DNA from: Chara braunii
Taxonomy: Eukaryota > Streptophyta > Charophyceae > Charales > Characeae
Length of the DNA stretch: 23,190 bases
NCBI GenBank assembly: GCA_003427395.1
Contig: BFEA01001047.1
Span: 88,088 to 111,277 of the forward strand
Direction of reading: 5' to 3'
Part shown: piece after piece, positions 1-8,560 of the stretch
Position numbering within the stretch: the stretch's first letter is position 1
How the letters are laid out: the number at the start of each line of letters is the position of its first letter
The notes under the pieces: generated by a model
Database searches by the model: none
What the model was told of the DNA's origin: nothing
Seen by the model: the letters and a program-made list of their open reading frames with translations, nothing else
Program-made: the position numbers and the translations under genes

Positions 1-64
<64 letters not shown>
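1..64. repeat. (CT)n microsatellite
   Basis: Uninterrupted CT dinucleotides from the window edge to position 64, grading into TCTTCTTCG. It lies in what would be the 5' leader of the minus-strand element whose primer-binding site is at 210-221, where it reads as (AG)n. Its left end is not visible. Confidence 0.95.
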
Positions 65-67
<3 letters not shown>

Positions 68-209
68 TCGTCGTGGTCTTCTTTGCAGGTGCGCGGCGGC
101 TTCTCCAACCTCTCGGGTCCGCTATGGCGGACTACTACTTCTGGCGATCACCTCTGCTATGGCGCATCAGGCCCTGCACACGACGGCGCGCATGGAATAG
201 CGGGTACCA
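65..209 (-). other. 5' untranslated leader of minus-strand LTR element 3
   Basis: This stretch lies immediately downstream, on the minus strand, of the primer-binding site at 210-221, so it should be the start of the internal region of element 3. It is GC-rich, contains two copies of GCTATGGC, and runs into the (AG)n tract at the window edge. No reading frame with recognisable gag character is visible; gag would lie left of the window. Confidence 0.5.
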
Positions 210-221
210 GCTCTGATACCA
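210..221 (-). promoter_or_regulatory. Primer-binding site (initiator-Met tRNA type), element 3
   Basis: The plus strand reads GCTCTGATACCA, so the minus strand reads TGGTATCAGAGC, the standard plant LTR-retrotransposon primer-binding site complementary to the 3' end of initiator-Met tRNA. One base separates it from an LTR that ends in ...TTGCA on the minus strand. Minus-strand DNA synthesis would be primed here. The site itself is clear; the rest of the element is outside the window. Confidence 0.85.
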
Positions 222-222
222 A

Positions 223-1061
223 TGCAATCAGACTCATTCTCATTCACACTTTTCATGCATGTAAACAGTAGCGCAGCAAACTGGCGATATGCGCCCACTC
301 AAAACTCAGAGATATGGGATCCAGATACAAGTTCACTCTCAATTGGCTATGGCGACTCAGCGCCCAAACAGCTCACTGTTCACATACACCGGATCACCAT
401 GGATATCCCACACGCATCACTCTGAACACTCACACATACACACACACACTTCACACCAAACTACAGCTATGGCAGCTATGGCTGCCTCTACCCTATCGCT
501 ATGCTACGCTCCTTCTCTCTTGCGCACTTCAGCTCCGGGCTCTCTACAGACCTCCTTGCACAAGTCGCTGTGGCAGCGCTTCCGCATGGCTCGCACAGGA
601 ATGAATGAAAGGCTGGGCACTGCCTCTTGATTTATACTTCGAAAACTCGTTGGTCTTCCCTTTGCCATCGGCCCATGGTGCTCACAGTCCCCCATGGTAC
701 TTGCTGGACCGGACTGGGACTGACTGGCCCTTACCGATGACTGACTGTGGACTCACTGCTATCCTACCGAGGTCGGACTGCGATGGCACTGCAGTTTAGT
801 CCACCACTTGGCTCGCCACTTGACGACTTGCCCACTTGCTGACCTTCTTGGAGGACTACAGCTAGACTTCTGGAACTCGCTAAGACTTCTACTCTATAGA
901 TCTACAGATCGAACCCCTGCTACCTAAAGACCTATGACAGACCTACCAACTGTCTACGAATACACAGGTCACAGGTTCAACTCTCGGGGATTACACAGAT
1001 ACTGTACATGGGTAGGGTGAGGTCTAGGGATCGAGCCCTGGGATCTGTGTCCGGTACTGCA
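223..1061 (-). repeat. 5' LTR of element 3
   Basis: On the plus strand this block starts TGCAATCAG and ends GGTACTGCA, giving TG...CA termini with a 6-bp imperfect inverted repeat (TGCAAT against TGCAGT). A primer-binding site follows one base beyond its minus-strand 3' end, which makes it a 5' LTR transcribed leftward. A TATAAA box sits at 631-636 on the minus strand, at a usual place between U3 and R. Near its minus-strand start it carries a CCAGGGCTCGATCCCT-like hairpin also present near the start of the 2107-2626 LTR. The right boundary rests on terminal motifs only, because the partner LTR is off-window. Confidence 0.6.
631..636 (-). promoter_or_regulatory. TATA box of the element 3 LTR
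   Basis: The minus strand reads GAAGTATAAATCAAGAGGC, a good core-promoter TATAAAT, about 425 bases inside the LTR measured from its minus-strand start. It would drive leftward transcription into the element body. The assignment rests on motif and position only. Confidence 0.55.
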
Positions 1062-1781
1062 AAGAGGTGAAAACCGTTTCAGAGGTACCGGTTGCTGGGA
1101 GGCCGCTCGGCCTAGGAAGTCACCGCCCAAGAGGCCAGTAGGCCGCTATATCTTCCGGAGGAGCAAGTAGCTCCTCGTCATTTGCGGTATGCAAGGAGTG
1201 GCGACATGCTGCTGAGCCAAGCGCTGGACTTGTACAGCGCTGCCTGGAGGTGAAGGGCAGCTGGGCGCTCAGCCTGGCTATGGCAAGCAGCCCAGCCTGA
1301 GGAGGAGGAAGAAGGGGGCGAAGGAGGAGAGTGGTGAGGTACCTACCTGGCTATGGTGGACACCATCTTCATCACCTTGTTGGGCGCTGCATCTGGAAGG
1401 CCCCAGTTGGGGTAGTGCCGCACCAAGGAAGCTCGAGGCAGAGTCAGGCAAGGCGGCTTAGTCAGCAGCGGCATAGCTGCTTTGGGTTGTCCTTTGGACA
1501 GGAGTGCAGTGCCATAGCTGCTTCGTGTTGTCCTTTGCACAGAGAGGGGCAGAGCCCTCAGTTGTCCAGCATAGCCTAGGCTTGTGAGAGGTGGAAGAAG
1601 GGGGGAAGCCATAGCTATGGTGGACCTGCTGTTGTTGTTGTTGTCTCAGCAGTAAGAGGGAACTTCAGATATTGATTCTGTTTCATCCACTCATTGTTAT
1701 TAATATTATTGGGAAGAAGAATAAGATTGGGAGGAAGGTGGAGAGAGAAGGGGGATTTGTCATTGGTCTTGCTGGTGTACA
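1062..1781. other. Unassigned non-coding DNA between two LTRs
   Basis: No convincing gene is seen. Contents include a short perfect hairpin (GAGGAGC, 5-nt loop, GCTCCTC) near 1158-1177, a purine-rich stretch near 1299-1337, a 12-bp palindrome CCATAGCTATGG near 1608-1619, and several copies of GCTATGG or its complement. Short reading frames on both strands show no domain I recognise. It may be flanking genomic DNA or the remains of an older repeat. Confidence 0.5.
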
Positions 1782-1845
1782 TCTTCTTCTTCTTCTTCTT
1801 CTTCTTCTTCTTCTTCTTCTTCTTCTTCTTCTTCTTCTTCTTCTT
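1782..1845. repeat. (TTC)n microsatellite
   Basis: About 20 uninterrupted TTC units, followed by CT-rich sequence to about 1870. On the minus strand it is (GAA)n and gives a poly-Lys run when translated, which inflates a spurious reading frame across 1615-2181. Confidence 0.95.
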
Positions 1846-2106
1846 TCTCTCTTCTCTGATCTCTATCTCTTTGCAAGTGCTTTCATTTCTTTCGCAATTG
1901 GGTGGCATTGTGTTTGATTCTGAATTTGCACTTTGGGAATGCCCAGGATCGTAACAATATAGTTTGGGCTTGCAACACCATCTGGGTGATCTGCAAATTG
2001 TTGGCCAGCATCCAACAAACCAGCCTGAGAACCTCACCAATCTCTGTGGTCTGACAGCAACTAATATGTCTTCACATTCTCCATCGCCCGTCTTATACAC
2101 CATCAG
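1846..2106. other. Unassigned sequence left of the putative LTR of element 2
   Basis: Moderate-GC sequence with no repeats. The minus strand has a short open stretch upstream of the (GAA)n tract, without recognisable domains. If the 2107-2626 LTR is correctly bounded, the bases just left of 2107 would hold the target-site duplication of element 2, but the matching copy cannot be identified. Confidence 0.4.
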
Positions 2107-2626
2107 TGTGACGGGGCTGAGGCAGAGCAGCAAGGTCGGGGAAGAGAGAAGGAGGGAGTGAGAGCACACACACACCCTCACTCAACTCGACACGGACTCG
2201 ACACGACTCGACGGACACGGACACAAAGTGACAAAGTTGCAAAGTCACAAAGTCGCAATCTTGGTTCCGTACATAATGTCGCAGCAAGTCACACTGAAGC
2301 ACAACAGTGAGGCTGAAAACTGCGTCCCCGAACTCAGCTTGAGTCCGGTCTTTAAGTACCGGACTCGAGTTGAGTCCAAGGGCAAAAGTGCAATTTGCCT
2401 CGAGGCTGAACTGAAATCGAAGGTCTGACCCTGGGCGCCAGAATGCCGGATGGCGCCAAGTGCGAAATCCGAAAGTGGCAGAGGCGGGATCTGAGAACAG
2501 GCGCCGACTGCAGAGGGCGCCAACAGTCAGGAACTGGAGATCAGAAACTCCAAAAAAAAATAGAATAGCAGCCTGGCGGGTGGTACCCCGCGGACCAGGG
2601 ATCGAGCCCTGGCTGAGTCCGTAACA
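2107..2626 (-). repeat. Putative 3' LTR of element 2
   Basis: The right end (plus strand) is GTCCGTAACA, so the minus strand begins TGTTACGGAC directly after a purine-rich tract at 2627-2641, the arrangement expected at the start of a 3' LTR. The left end TGTGACGGGG matches that terminus as an imperfect inverted repeat, giving TGT...ACA ends and a 520-bp LTR. Inside are short-period repeats of GACTCGACACG (about 2181-2225), repeated ACAAAGT units (about 2221-2258) and a strong hairpin at 2335-2372. The right boundary is better supported than the left. No second copy is seen in the window. Confidence 0.5.
2335..2372. repeat. Hairpin-forming inverted repeat
   Basis: Arms 2335-2349 and 2358-2372 pair at 13 of 15 positions around an 8-nt loop CTTTAAGT; the inner GAGTCCGGT/ACCGGACTC is perfect. 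It lies inside the putative LTR of element 2. A structural or regulatory role is possible but unproven. Confidence 0.75.
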
Positions 2627-2641
2627 CTATCCCCTCCCTCT
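2627..2641 (-). promoter_or_regulatory. Polypurine tract of element 2
   Basis: The minus strand reads AGAGGGAGGGGATAG immediately followed by TGTTACGG. A purine run abutting a TG-starting LTR is the plus-strand primer of LTR retrotransposons. It supports the direction and 3' end of element 2. Confidence 0.6.
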
Positions 2642-2754
2642 GGAAGGCAACGTCCCGGCTGCCAAAGACCCAATGAAACTGTGAAGGATGGGACGGGGCC
2701 GATCACTGGTCAAAAAAGGAAAGAGAAGTAATGCAAGTAGCAGGGTAGTCCTAT
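2642..2754 (-). other. 3' untranslated region of element 2, distal part
   Basis: This piece sits between the polypurine tract and the insertion point of element 1. Before that insertion it was continuous with 11434 onward. Its last 24 bases (2731-2754) are the left part of the first 53-bp minisatellite unit. Bases 2751-2754 (CTAT) are the left target-site duplication. No coding sequence is seen. Confidence 0.6.
2751..2754. repeat. Left target-site duplication of element 1 (CTAT)
   Basis: CTAT directly precedes the 5' LTR and recurs at 11430-11433 directly after the 3' LTR. Removing element 1 plus one copy restores an unbroken 53-bp minisatellite unit, which independently supports the boundary. 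Four bases is slightly short for gypsy elements, where five is common. Confidence 0.85.
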
Positions 2755-2836
2755 TGTTACATGCTGCGCCTGCACACAAGGGCCATTTTCCAGGCCCTGC
2801 GTCCCTCAGGCTGAAAGCCTGAAATTCATGCTGAAA

Positions 2837-3023
2837 GCCTGAAAACCAGGGCCTACAGGCCCCGTGGCTGTTTCAGCCTGACAGCCTGAAAACCAGGGCC
2901 TACAGGCCCCGTGGCTGTTTCAGCCTGACAGCCTGAAAACCAGGGCCTACAGGCCCCGTGTCTGTTTCAGCCTGACAGCCTGAAAACCAGGGCCTACAGG
3001 CCCCGTGTCGTTTCAGCCTGACA
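2837..3023 (+). repeat. 47-bp U3 minisatellite with internal palindromes
   Basis: Units start at 2837, 2884, 2931 and 2978 (period exactly 47, last unit 46), followed by a variant unit from 3024. Each contains the near-palindrome GGGCCTACAGGCCC; the variant has a perfect 16-bp palindrome AGGGCCTATAGGCCCT. The 3' LTR has about three units plus the variant. Repeats in U3 often act as enhancers in LTR retrotransposons; that role is inferred here. Confidence 0.9.
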
Positions 3024-3178
3024 GCCTGAAAACAAGGGCCTATAGGCCCTCAGGCTTTAGCCAGAAGCTACCTGGAAACTTCCCGGAAGCTTCCTCAGGC
3101 NGCCTGAAAACAAGGGCCTATAGGCCCTCAGGCTTTAGCCAGAAGCTACCTGGAAACTTCCCGGAAGCTTCCTCAGGC
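3024..3178. other. Single-N join flanked by exact 77-bp duplication
   Basis: Position 3101 is N. Bases 3024-3100 and 3102-3178 are identical, and a third, shorter copy of the second half follows (to about 3222). This looks like two contig ends that overlap but were joined with one N, or a collapsed tandem repeat. The true copy number in the LTR is unknown. Confidence 0.85.
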
Positions 3179-3262
3179 TTTAGCCAGAAGCTACCTGGAA
3201 ACTTTCCGGAAGCTTCCTCAGGGCCTAGCATGTTTGGGCATTGGCAAGAGCAGCCTCCTGGA

Positions 3263-3290
3263 CGGGCCAGCACTATATAAGACTGGCCCG
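3263..3290 (+). promoter_or_regulatory. TATA box held in a hairpin loop, 5' LTR
   Basis: TATATAA (3274-3280) is the core promoter of element 1. It lies in a 12-nt loop (3271-3282) between perfect 8-bp arms, CGGGCCAG (3263-3270) and CTGGCCCG (3283-3290). Transcription should start a short distance downstream and run through gag-pol. The 3' LTR keeps the arrangement with one arm base changed. Confidence 0.75.
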
Positions 3291-3567
3291 CCCTACAGGC
3301 AGCAGGTAGTCTTCAGGATTCGGCAGCAGCACTCTGGAGGAGCGCTGGCAATAGTCTTCAGCGTTGGGCGCTTTGTAGTGTTAGCAGTAGTCTTCAGCGC
3401 TGGGCGCCATAGCTAGAGTAGCACTAGAGAGAGAGAAAGATTGGGCGGAGGCCAGAAATACTTACCTGCAGCGCTGTTGCTCCAGAGAGAGAGTTCTTCT
3501 TCTTCCTCTTCTCAGTCCACCATCTCCCTCTGACCCTCTCTATATCTGGCTCCACTGCATCAGCAGA

Positions 3568-3571
<4 letters not shown>

Positions 3572-3624
<53 letters not shown>
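3572..3624 (+). repeat. (GA)n microsatellite in the 5' LTR
   Basis: About 26 GA units, against roughly 10 at the matching place in the 3' LTR (10927-10947). A GA tract downstream of the TATA box is a frequent core-promoter feature in plants, but length instability since insertion explains the difference. Confidence 0.9.
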
Positions 3625-3629
<5 letters not shown>

Positions 3630-4109
3630 TGACTTGTGGATCCATACTTGACATTGGACTACAGACATTTTGACGAGGGATTATTTGAGACTTGTAATGA
3701 GACTTGGTCTTGACGACTTTCCCATCTTTCCCCTCCTCTTCGTCTGATCCCCTCCTCTTCGTCTGTGCATGGCTGGACCTGGCGCCTCTTCCTGTGTATA
3801 GCGCCAAGCCTCTTCACACCTGGTGATAAGCATGATGTATGTTTAGTCTGCATTATGACATTGATTGGGCTAGTCATTAGCATTCTGGCATTCTGTTTCG
3901 CTATCTTGTGCTACGTGAATGAGGTCAGTCCCGGTCAGGTCAGGATTTGTATCTAAGTCTTCCATGCGCTATTCAGCATCATTTTGTATGTATTGGAATG
4001 CAGATTGCTTGTTGAGATTCTACTTGCACTGCATTGTCCATTCAGTCCTTTTTATCACATTGCGGATCCTCGGTTCTTATGTACATCGCCCAACTGGGCA
4101 TGTAACAGT

Positions 4110-4121
4110 TGGTATCGGAGC
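4110..4121 (+). promoter_or_regulatory. Primer-binding site of element 1
   Basis: TGGTATCGGAGC starts two bases after the 5' LTR ends. It matches the plant initiator-Met tRNA primer-binding site (TGGTATCAGAGC) with one A-to-G change. Minus-strand synthesis would begin here. Confidence 0.9.
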
Positions 4122-4879
4122 TTCGCACGTGAATCAGGACAACCTGATCTGACACGTGTGCGGGGACTAGGTAGCTGATTAGTCTTTATTGATTGATTAG
4201 AGCATACTAGTTAGCCCCCAAAATGACGATTTTGACCTCACTGCCGAAAATCATTTTTTTTTTTCTTTTCTTGGATTTCGTTTTCTCGCTATTTCTGTTG
4301 TGGAAAATCGCAATAGCGCAACATCTGAAATTTCCATTTCGTTCTTCTTCTGAAAATCCGGAATTTCGTTGTTGGAAATCCGGAATATCTTTTTCTTGAA
4401 AATTTTGATTCCTTGTTGCATTTCCCGTTATTGGAAATTCGGAATATTTTTTCCGACATTCGTTTTTCTGAAAACGGTACGGGAAATCCCTCTTGCAGTA
4501 CCATTTTTGCAAACTGCGAATACTCTCATTTGAGTTGGTCCGAATACTTGGTATTTCTTTTTGGAATTTTTTTGCTGTTCTATGGCAGTCTGAAGTTCGA
4601 ATTTTTTTCTCTCATTGATACTTTCGCACTTCAAGGGAGGTTGGGAGACCTACTAAACTTGCAAAACTCGGGATTTTTATTTTTCTCGAAATTTTTTTGC
4701 AAAGTTCAAACTTTTCTTTTTTGATTAGTGGCTCCTTATCTGGGTGATTTATCCCACCCTTCCCCACCTATGTTGTTGTCCCCTCTGGTCTTTTCTCTAT
4801 CTCCTTCTGGGTACCCCCTGCGGCGGCATTGGTAAGTTGCCACGTCAGCAGGGCACACAGCAGCAGGACACGTCAGTGC
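4122..4879 (+). other. 5' leader of element 1 with an AT-rich core
   Basis: The untranslated leader between primer-binding site and gag. Bases about 4207-4735 are strikingly AT-rich, with many T runs and repeated phrases such as GGAAATCCGGAAT and GGAAATTCGGAAT, in contrast to GC-rich gag-pol. No domain is recognisable in any frame. Leaders of LTR retrotransposons carry dimerisation and packaging signals; this is the likely place for them. Confidence 0.65.
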
Positions 4880-6150
4880 ATGGTGCTCACCCGCTCAAAG
4901 ACAAGCGGCATGGAGCAGCAGCCAGGCGACATGGTAGCAGAGTACAAGCAATGGGCAGCTGCGGCAACATCCGCACGTAAGAAGGAAGATGAGGAAGCAG
5001 AGGAACAGCGTCGCCTCGCTGAACAGCAACGACAGGCGGACGCTGAGGCAGCAGCAACGGCCGCAGACGAACACCGTCGACTACGCCGAGACAATCTCCT
5101 CGGATGCGAGGGGGATATCGAGGTCATCGCCGGCGAATGGGCAGTGGCTGCTGCAGAGGAGGGTGCCCCCTCTGCTGTCCGTGGCCTTGCAACCACAATC
5201 GAACATGTGAGCGACTTGGTCGCCACCTGTGCAGCACAGCAAGAGGACATCCTCTGCATGGACACCCTGGTCCGGAAGCAGATTCGTGTGATTGACGAAC
5301 TGCTTGACCGGGTACGCCGGCTGGAACAGCAGCTTGCAACAGCCACTCCCGCCGGACCCTCCAAATTGGCGGATCGCATTAACGTTTTGGAGATCGACGT
5401 CGAGACTCTCAAGGACGGCGCTTTAACGACAAGTCAGCGGATTAGCCAGCAGATTTGCGTTGCCGCAACCACTCCAATCGCGAGAGCATTCCGAAGTTTG
5501 ACGACCTCCCAATCTTCTGCGATGCAACGAAGCCGGACCCGATCCCATGGTGGTGTCAGTTTGAGCTGAAGTTGGACATTCACCACGTCATCAATTCGAA
5601 CTGGCACTCGTACTTATACTCCCGCTCGGGAGGCGCGTGCCAGGCATGGCTGGACAACATGTTGTCCATGCACAACGTCGCAGTCTCCGAGCTGCATACG
5701 AAGATCAGTTGGGTTGATCTCAAGGCAGCATGGCATACGCGGTTCCAAGTGGAGCCGCCCGAGCAGAAAAACTTCAGCGATTCTATCAGAACGACCTGCC
5801 AAGCATGGACTGGATCACCGAGTACCAACGCTTGGCATCCACGTCCAACTTGCCGTCGAACTACAATGACCAACATTTCAAACGAGGCTGCGTCTTTTGA
5901 GGAAGGAGATAGATTGGCAGCCGCCCAGGATGGTGGCCGCCCCGCCAGAGGGCGAGGACGCGGCAAACCGAAGACACACACCACTTCAGCCCCCGGGGTC
6001 GGACCAGCGGCTCAAGAGCCTTGGACACATTACGGTGTCTCGGAAGGCGAGTACCGCGTCTGTTCTAAGTACCGATATTGCTTGTGGTGCAACAGCGCGG
6101 TGCACGACACCGCAATGTGCCCCACACCGGTCCAAGCCAAATCCCCTTAG
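4880..6150 (+). pseudogene. gag: gag of element 1, frameshifted
   Basis: Capsid/nucleocapsid precursor that packages element RNA. I chose the ATG at 4880 (MVLTRSKTSG...), which is followed by a long charged coiled-coil region (about residues 30-75, rich in E, R, Q and A) and a second helical segment. A capsid-like region with the phrase KFDDLPIFCDATKPDP begins near 5490, in a different frame from the N terminus. A CCHC zinc knuckle, CLWCNSAVHDTAMC (CX2CX4HX4C), lies near 6080-6120 and indicates nucleocapsid. The reading frame shifts near 5455-5490, near 5790 and near 5885, so no full-length protein is made. The stop at 6148-6150 overlaps pol by 73 bases in the -1 frame; chromoviruses usually have one continuous gag-pol, so this too may be damage. 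Confidence 0.8.
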
Positions 6151-7299
6151 GGAAAGTGAGCACCGCCGAGAGTGATGCGAGTGCACTCTCGACGCCTTCG
6201 GAATCGGTTGCTTCGCGAGTGACCTCTCTTCATTCCGAGGCACATGCGAAAGTCGACAGTCCTCTCTTGTATTCTTATGATGACTATGCTGCCCGGCTCG
6301 TTCCTTCGCTGGGTTCTCAAGCTCAAGGACAAGATGTGTGTGCGGCTTCTTCTCCGTCCGGCAACAGCAACAATAGATCGTCTTCAAGTGGCTCTTCAAG
6401 GGATTCGACGCACGAGTTGAACATAGAGGTCTTGGACCCGTTGACGTCCGAGGACTTTGCATGGCTTCCTCTCCCTTCCACAGGCTGCTTGCCAGGACCG
6501 CAATGTGTAGCACTATGCGTCCATCTCCACACATACTTAGCCTTCTATGCACCACCATCTTCGCCGACGGATGAGGAAGCTGCGGTGGGGGACATCCTTG
6601 CGTATGTTGCCAAGGTGGCCCGCAAGTTTCGCATGCAGCGGTACGATGATAACAACGCACCGCCCCTCTACGTCCGCATCCAAGTTGGGCAAGCGTCCTG
6701 CAGCGCTTTGCTGGATAGCGGCGCGACTCACAATTTCATCAGCCAGTCCTTTATCCAAAGGGCCGGCCTTGGCGCTCAAGTTCGAAGGAAGCCAAACCCG
6801 ACGGCGATCAAGTTGGCAGACGGTCGAACGCAGCAACTCCTCGATCGTTACATTGCAGCCGTGCCGGTTTATTTCGCACCTCATGCATGCGAACCGGTGA
6901 CGTTTGACGTCTTGGACACGACCTTCGACATCATTCTGGGCATGCCTTGGCTTGCAAGTGCGGATCACACGGTTAACTTCCATCAGCGGACACTTACCGT
7001 TCGCAACGCCTTCGGTGTCGAGGTGCCGTGTACCATTCCTCTTCCGCACTCCTCGATCCGGTGCCAAGTTGTAATGGCCAAGTCTTTTCGGGCCACTTTC
7101 GCTTACGAGCGAACCGACGAGATCGGCCTATGTTTTCTACGAGCCGCCTTGACGACCGAATCTTCACCAACGGACTTGTCTTCGGAACCCCGAGTGGTGC
7201 GGCTGCTCGAGGAGTTCACCGACATCTTCGAGTCTCCTACCGGTGTGGTGCCGGATCGGCCGATCTCCCACGAGATCATTCTCGAGGCCGGTGTCGTGC
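6078..7299 (+). pseudogene. Protease region of element 1 pol
   Basis: The aspartic protease that cuts gag-pol. A low-complexity Ser-rich linker comes first. The catalytic motif LLDSGATHNFIS begins near 6708 (Asp codon 6714-6716), and the second conserved strand, IILGMPWL, is near 6931-6954; both are intact. After it comes the usual linker to reverse transcriptase (EFTDIFESPTGVVPDRPISH). This segment is open throughout, one of the best-kept parts of the element. The frame continues into RT, where a TAG at 7383-7385 stops it. The upstream limit is arbitrary, since pol is normally fused to gag. Confidence 0.85.
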
Positions 7300-8100
7300 C
7301 GTTGAAAGGATGCATCTATCGCATGAGCGAGGAAGAGCTCGAGGTTCTCCGCGCTCAACTCGACGATCTTTTGGACAAGGGCTAGATCCGCCCTAGCAGC
7401 TCACCATATGGTGCGCCAGTTCTCTTCGTAGGGAAGAAGAACAAGGATCTTCGCTTGTGCATCGACTACCACAAGCTCAACGCACAAACCGTCAAGAATG
7501 CGGGACCTCTTCCGCGAATTGACGAACTTCTCGAGCGTTTGGGCGGCGCAAAATTTTTCTCAAAGTTGGACTTGAAGTCGAGCTACCATCAAATCTCGAT
7601 ACGCCCTCAAGATTGCTACAAATCCGTGTTCAAGATGCGGTACGAACACTTTTGAGTGGATCGTTATGCCGTTTGGCCTCACCAATGCCCCGACGACCTT
7701 TCAAGCGGCAATGGCCAATGAGTTCCATGCGATGCTGGACCGGTTTGTACTAGTCTACTTAGACGACATCCTCGTCTATAGCCGGACATTGGAGGATCAT
7801 TTTGAGCACCTTCGACGAGTGATGGAGTTGCTCCGCCGCGCCAAGTACAAAGCCAACCGCGGTAAGTGCGAATTTGTCCAGCAAGAGCTGGAATACTTGG
7901 GCCATTTTGTCACACCGGAGGACATCAGTCCGTTGTCGGACAAGATTCAAGCCATCCAAGAGTGGCCGGAGCCGAAGTCTGTCACAAACGTTCGTTCCTT
8001 CCTTGACTTAGCCGGCTACTATCAACGCTTCATCAAGCGATACTCGAAGATCGCGGCTCCCTTTTCCAAGCTTCAATGTGAGGATCGGCCATTCGACTTC
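7300..8100 (+). pseudogene. Reverse transcriptase of element 1
   Basis: RNA-dependent DNA polymerase of Ty3/gypsy type. Conserved blocks in order: LRLCIDYHKLN, PLPRIDELLERLGGAKFFSKLDLKSSYHQI (given here as family hallmarks, positions about 7450-7600), MPFGLTNAPTTFQ (7666 on), and the catalytic YLDDILVYS (about 7756-7782). It is broken by TAG at 7383-7385, where relatives usually have Trp just before IRPSSSPYG, and by a one-base frameshift near 7652 at CACTTTTGAG, where an extra T fits. After the shift the frame stays open through the thumb and connection region (PKSVTNVRSFLDLAGYYQRF). Confidence 0.9.
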
Positions 8101-8560
8101 GACGACCATGCGCGGACTTCATTTTTGGCTCTCAAAGCCGCATTGCTATCCGCGGAGGTGTTGCGCATCTACGATCCGCTTTTGCCGACACTTGTCACTA
8201 CCGATGCATCCGGCTATGGCATTGGTGCCGTCCTCGAGCAACATGACGGTGTGGACTGGCACCCGATCGAGCAAGAAAGTGCCCACCGTGCACTTGATTG
8301 ACGACGCACGGAAGAAGGAATTATTGGCCTTCGTACACACGCTCAAGCGCTGGCGGTATTTTCTTCTCGGTCGACGACAGTTCCGATGGGTAACGGATAA
8401 CAATCCATTGGTCTTCTACAAGACCCAAGACACGGTCAATAACACCATTGCCCGTTGGATGGCCTTCATCAACCAGTTTGACTTTTTCCCCGACCACATT
8501 TCGGGCAAGTCAAACTGCTTTGCGGATGCTCTTTCGCGGCGTCCGGACCATTGTACCGCA
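8101..8560 (+). pseudogene. RNase H of element 1
   Basis: Degrades RNA in the RNA/DNA hybrid during reverse transcription. Motifs: TTDASGYGIGAVLEQ near 8197-8240, KKELLAFVHTLKRWRYFL, RWVTDNNPLVF and NCFADALSRRPD near 8515-8550. The frame changes near 8268, between HPIE and SKKVPTVHL; the reading is consistent with a 5-base loss. The second half (8078-8953 frame) runs on into the integrase zinc domain without a break. Confidence 0.85.

Larger units (their letters stand above)
2755..4107 (+). repeat. 5' LTR of element 1
   Basis: 1353 bp, starting TGTTACATGCTGCGCC and ending GGGCATGTAACA. U3 holds a 47-bp tandem repeat (2837-3023) and a second, longer repeat block around the N at 3101. A TATATAA box is at 3274-3280. 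Downstream, three copies of a TAGTCTTCAGCG-like motif (about 3307, 3350, 3388) and a long (GA)n tract (3572-3624) lie in R/U5. Relative to the 3' LTR it lacks about 62 bp at position 3485 and has a longer (GA)n run and one more U3 repeat unit. Confidence 0.95.

Noticed and set aside
900-1045. tRNA genes suggested by TTCGATC-like T-loop motifs
   Set aside because: No acceptor, D or anticodon arms can be placed at the right distances; kept only as a motif observation.
1615-2181. Minus-strand 188-codon open frame with a long poly-Lys run
   Set aside because: The Lys run is the translated (GAA)n microsatellite and the flanks show no known domain.
2837-3223. CRISPR-like array of regular repeats
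   Set aside because: The 47-bp units are contiguous tandem repeats without unique spacers, inside a eukaryotic LTR.
3568-3807. Minus-strand frame with Leu-Ser repeats across the (GA)n tract
   Set aside because: It is the translated (GA)n microsatellite inside an LTR.
6078-6150. Programmed -1 frameshift between gag and pol of element 1
   Set aside because: The overlap is in the -1 frame, but no X XXY YYZ slippery heptamer is seen, gag already has other frameshifts, and chromoviruses usually use one gag-pol frame.
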